Positions 62,241 through 64,000 of a stretch of DNA of 64,000 nucleotides are shown in pieces. Location of the stretch: NCBI RefSeq assembly GCF_029407905.1, contig NC_073641.1, forward strand, positions 15,669,001 through 15,733,000. Reading direction: 5' to 3'. Origin of the DNA: Bubalus kerabau (Eukaryota; Chordata; Mammalia; Artiodactyla; Bovidae). How positions within the stretch are numbered: the stretch's first letter is position 1; every line of letters starts with the position of its first letter. The translations under genes were made by a program, and so were the position numbers. The notes beneath the pieces were generated by a model. The model searched no databases. It had not been told where the DNA came from and saw only the letters and a program-made list of their open reading frames with translations.

Positions 62241-63268
62241 TCCACAAAAAAATGGCTTTACTGACCTGTTCTAATAATTCAGGTCAGAAAAATAGAAAAT
62301 CCAAATAATTTGTGGAGAATTAATTCCCCAAACTCTGCTCTTATTTGAATTTTATTCTTTGTAATCATGACTGGACAGGTTTTCATTTAGCATATGAAAT
62401 CTTCAAATAAATACATTTAATACTGTCACAGAACATTGTGACCAGATATAAATGTTAACAGAAAATAGGTTATTTATAGAGCTCAGTAAGGCATATACTC
62501 TTAACCATAAATATGATGAATTGGAGGCAAAATAAATCATTTATTTTTAATGATATTACCATTTGTTAATAGTCGTATATTCACTAGTTCTGTAATAGGA
62601 GAAATTCTTGACAATTCCCATCTTGTATTTCATTTAATTATTGTTAAACTGAAATGAATAATTATGCTCCTTTTTTGCATTTGAGTAGTATCTTCTTCCT
62701 TGAGAAGTTCAGTAATAGCGTATGAAATTTAATATTAAATAATTAGAAAACTTTATTTGTGTTTTTATTACAAATATGAAAGCTTTAGGATTTTTTTAGA
62801 CTCTGGTGGCTATAAATATCTCAGTAGCCTGTAGTCTTGCCAACTACTCCTTGCCATTTTTCTTAGCCAGCTGGCTGCCAGAAGTTTGAAGCTCAGAATA
62901 GCAGATCTAAGTCTTTCTTTTGATACTCATTTTCAGTTTATTATTAATCAAAATATTGTTTACATGTTAAACTTACTAGAATGAACCAAAGTTTACTTTT
63001 TAATAAGTGATTTTTTTATATGTTAGAAAACAATCATTTGGTATATTTCTTAAGCATGTCTTTGTTTTCTAGACTTAATTGTCTATTTGGGGCCTTTTAG
63101 GATTCTACTGATGTTTAAGGCTCAGCTTGGATACCAGGAAAACATGGATCCTTTCTTGAAAACTTACGATTTAGTTTTACTTTTTTGTCTATGTTCCTTG
63201 CACTTACCATGATGTATAACACTTACATAAGTTTATCATATATGTTCTGCCTTGTAATTATATGCATA

Positions 63269-63491
63269 GATGCATGTTCAGTCACTTCAGTTGTGTCCGA
63301 CTCTCTGCGATCCTATGGACTGTAGCCCACAAAGCCCCTCTGTCCATGGGATGCTCCAGGCAAGAATACTGGCGTGGGTTGCCACGCCCTCCTCCAGGGG
63401 ATTTTCCCAGCCCAGGGATCGAACTAGCATCTCCTCTGTCTCCTGCATTGCAGGAGGATTCTTTACCACTGAGCCACCAGGGAAGCCCCAG
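63269..63491 (-). repeat. Bov-tA SINE with perfect target-site duplication
   Basis: Complete reversed element, ending CCACTGAGCCACCAGGGAAG CCCC. TTATATGCATA repeats at 63258-63268 and 63492-63502. Confidence 0.9.
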
Positions 63492-63789
63492 TTATATGCA
63501 TACTTGTTTACTTCAGCTGAGGAGCAGATATTGTATCTTGTATCTATCTGTATTCCCTATAGTACTGAGCGCTGTACCTCACCAGAGTGTAGCCAGTTTT
63601 TGTTGGATGCATGGAAGACATAAAAGAAATATAAGGAATTTCCAGTGATGTTGCAGTGACCAGACACTTAGATTAACACTTGTATTCATAAAACAGCAAA
63701 TGATTTACAGGTCTAAAACATTTCCAAGTACTTTATAATATGAAATGGTATTTCATATGAAACTGGCTAGTTTTCTGTTTTCCATCCCT

Positions 63790-64000
63790 GAAGAGTACAG
63801 ATCTTTCTCAACTTGTGATGTTATATCCCAATAAACTTGGAAATGTCATACGTTGAAGATGCATTTAATACACCTAATTTACTGACCCATTTTAGCCTGG
63901 CCTACCTTAAACATGCTCAGAACACTTATATCAGTCTCACAGTTGGGTAGACTCATCTAAGACAACGCCTCTTTTATAGTAAAAGTCTTGAATGTCGTGT
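63790..64000 (-). repeat. Mariner/Tigger-type DNA transposon remnant, partial
   Basis: CTCAACTTGTGATGTTATAT, GCATTTAATACACCTAATTT, TAGCCTGGCCTACCTTAAAC and TGCTCAGAACACTTATATCA are the reverse complement of the family at 23388-23865. It runs off the window end. Confidence 0.55.

Overview
This window is nuclear DNA from a ruminant mammal, most likely a bovid such as cattle. The evidence is the interspersed repeats: BovB (RTE) LINEs, Bov-tA and Bov-A2 SINEs, CHR-type tRNA SINEs and ruminant-type L1 tails, lying on older L2, MIR, hAT and mariner-like fossils. The species cannot be fixed from the sequence alone. All repeat names come from recognising the sequence by eye; no library search was run.

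Two protein-coding genes are present, both incomplete, arranged head to head around one CpG island (about 36.78-37.52 kb). On the minus strand is NLN (neurolysin, an M3 zinc metallopeptidase). Its exon 1 (36920-36960), exon 2 (4490-4749) and exon 3 (723-871) give residues 1-150, and the rest lies beyond position 1. On the plus strand is SGTB (small glutamine-rich TPR co-chaperone beta). It has a probable non-coding exon 1 ending at 37387 and coding exons at 38564-38663, 46529-46632, 49582-49651 and 54095-54194, giving residues 1-124 and the start of codon 125; the rest lies beyond 64000. Splice phases match at every junction.

Layout: 1-4.5 kb holds NLN introns 3 and 2; 4.75-36.9 kb is the very large NLN intron 1; 36.9-37.4 kb is the shared promoter; 37.4-64 kb is SGTB introns 1-5. 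The introns are a layered record of transposition: an L2 split by several later elements (40.1-44.6 kb), a hAT fossil split by an L1 (34.3-35.9 kb), a MaLR-like repeat split by BovB (28.4-30.0 kb), and a BovB split by an RPS6 processed pseudogene with a clear target-site duplication (55.8-59.4 kb).

No CRISPR array, operon, tRNA gene, rRNA gene or novel multigene system was found. The most interesting items are small-scale: a palindromic GC element in the bidirectional promoter, a 386-bp near-identical local duplication carrying a complete SINE, two other recent tandem duplications, a 44-bp BovB tail insertion with its own target-site duplication, a tail-to-tail BovB inverted pair inside NLN intron 1, and weak versus strong start contexts at the two NLN methionines that could control mitochondrial versus cytosolic enzyme.
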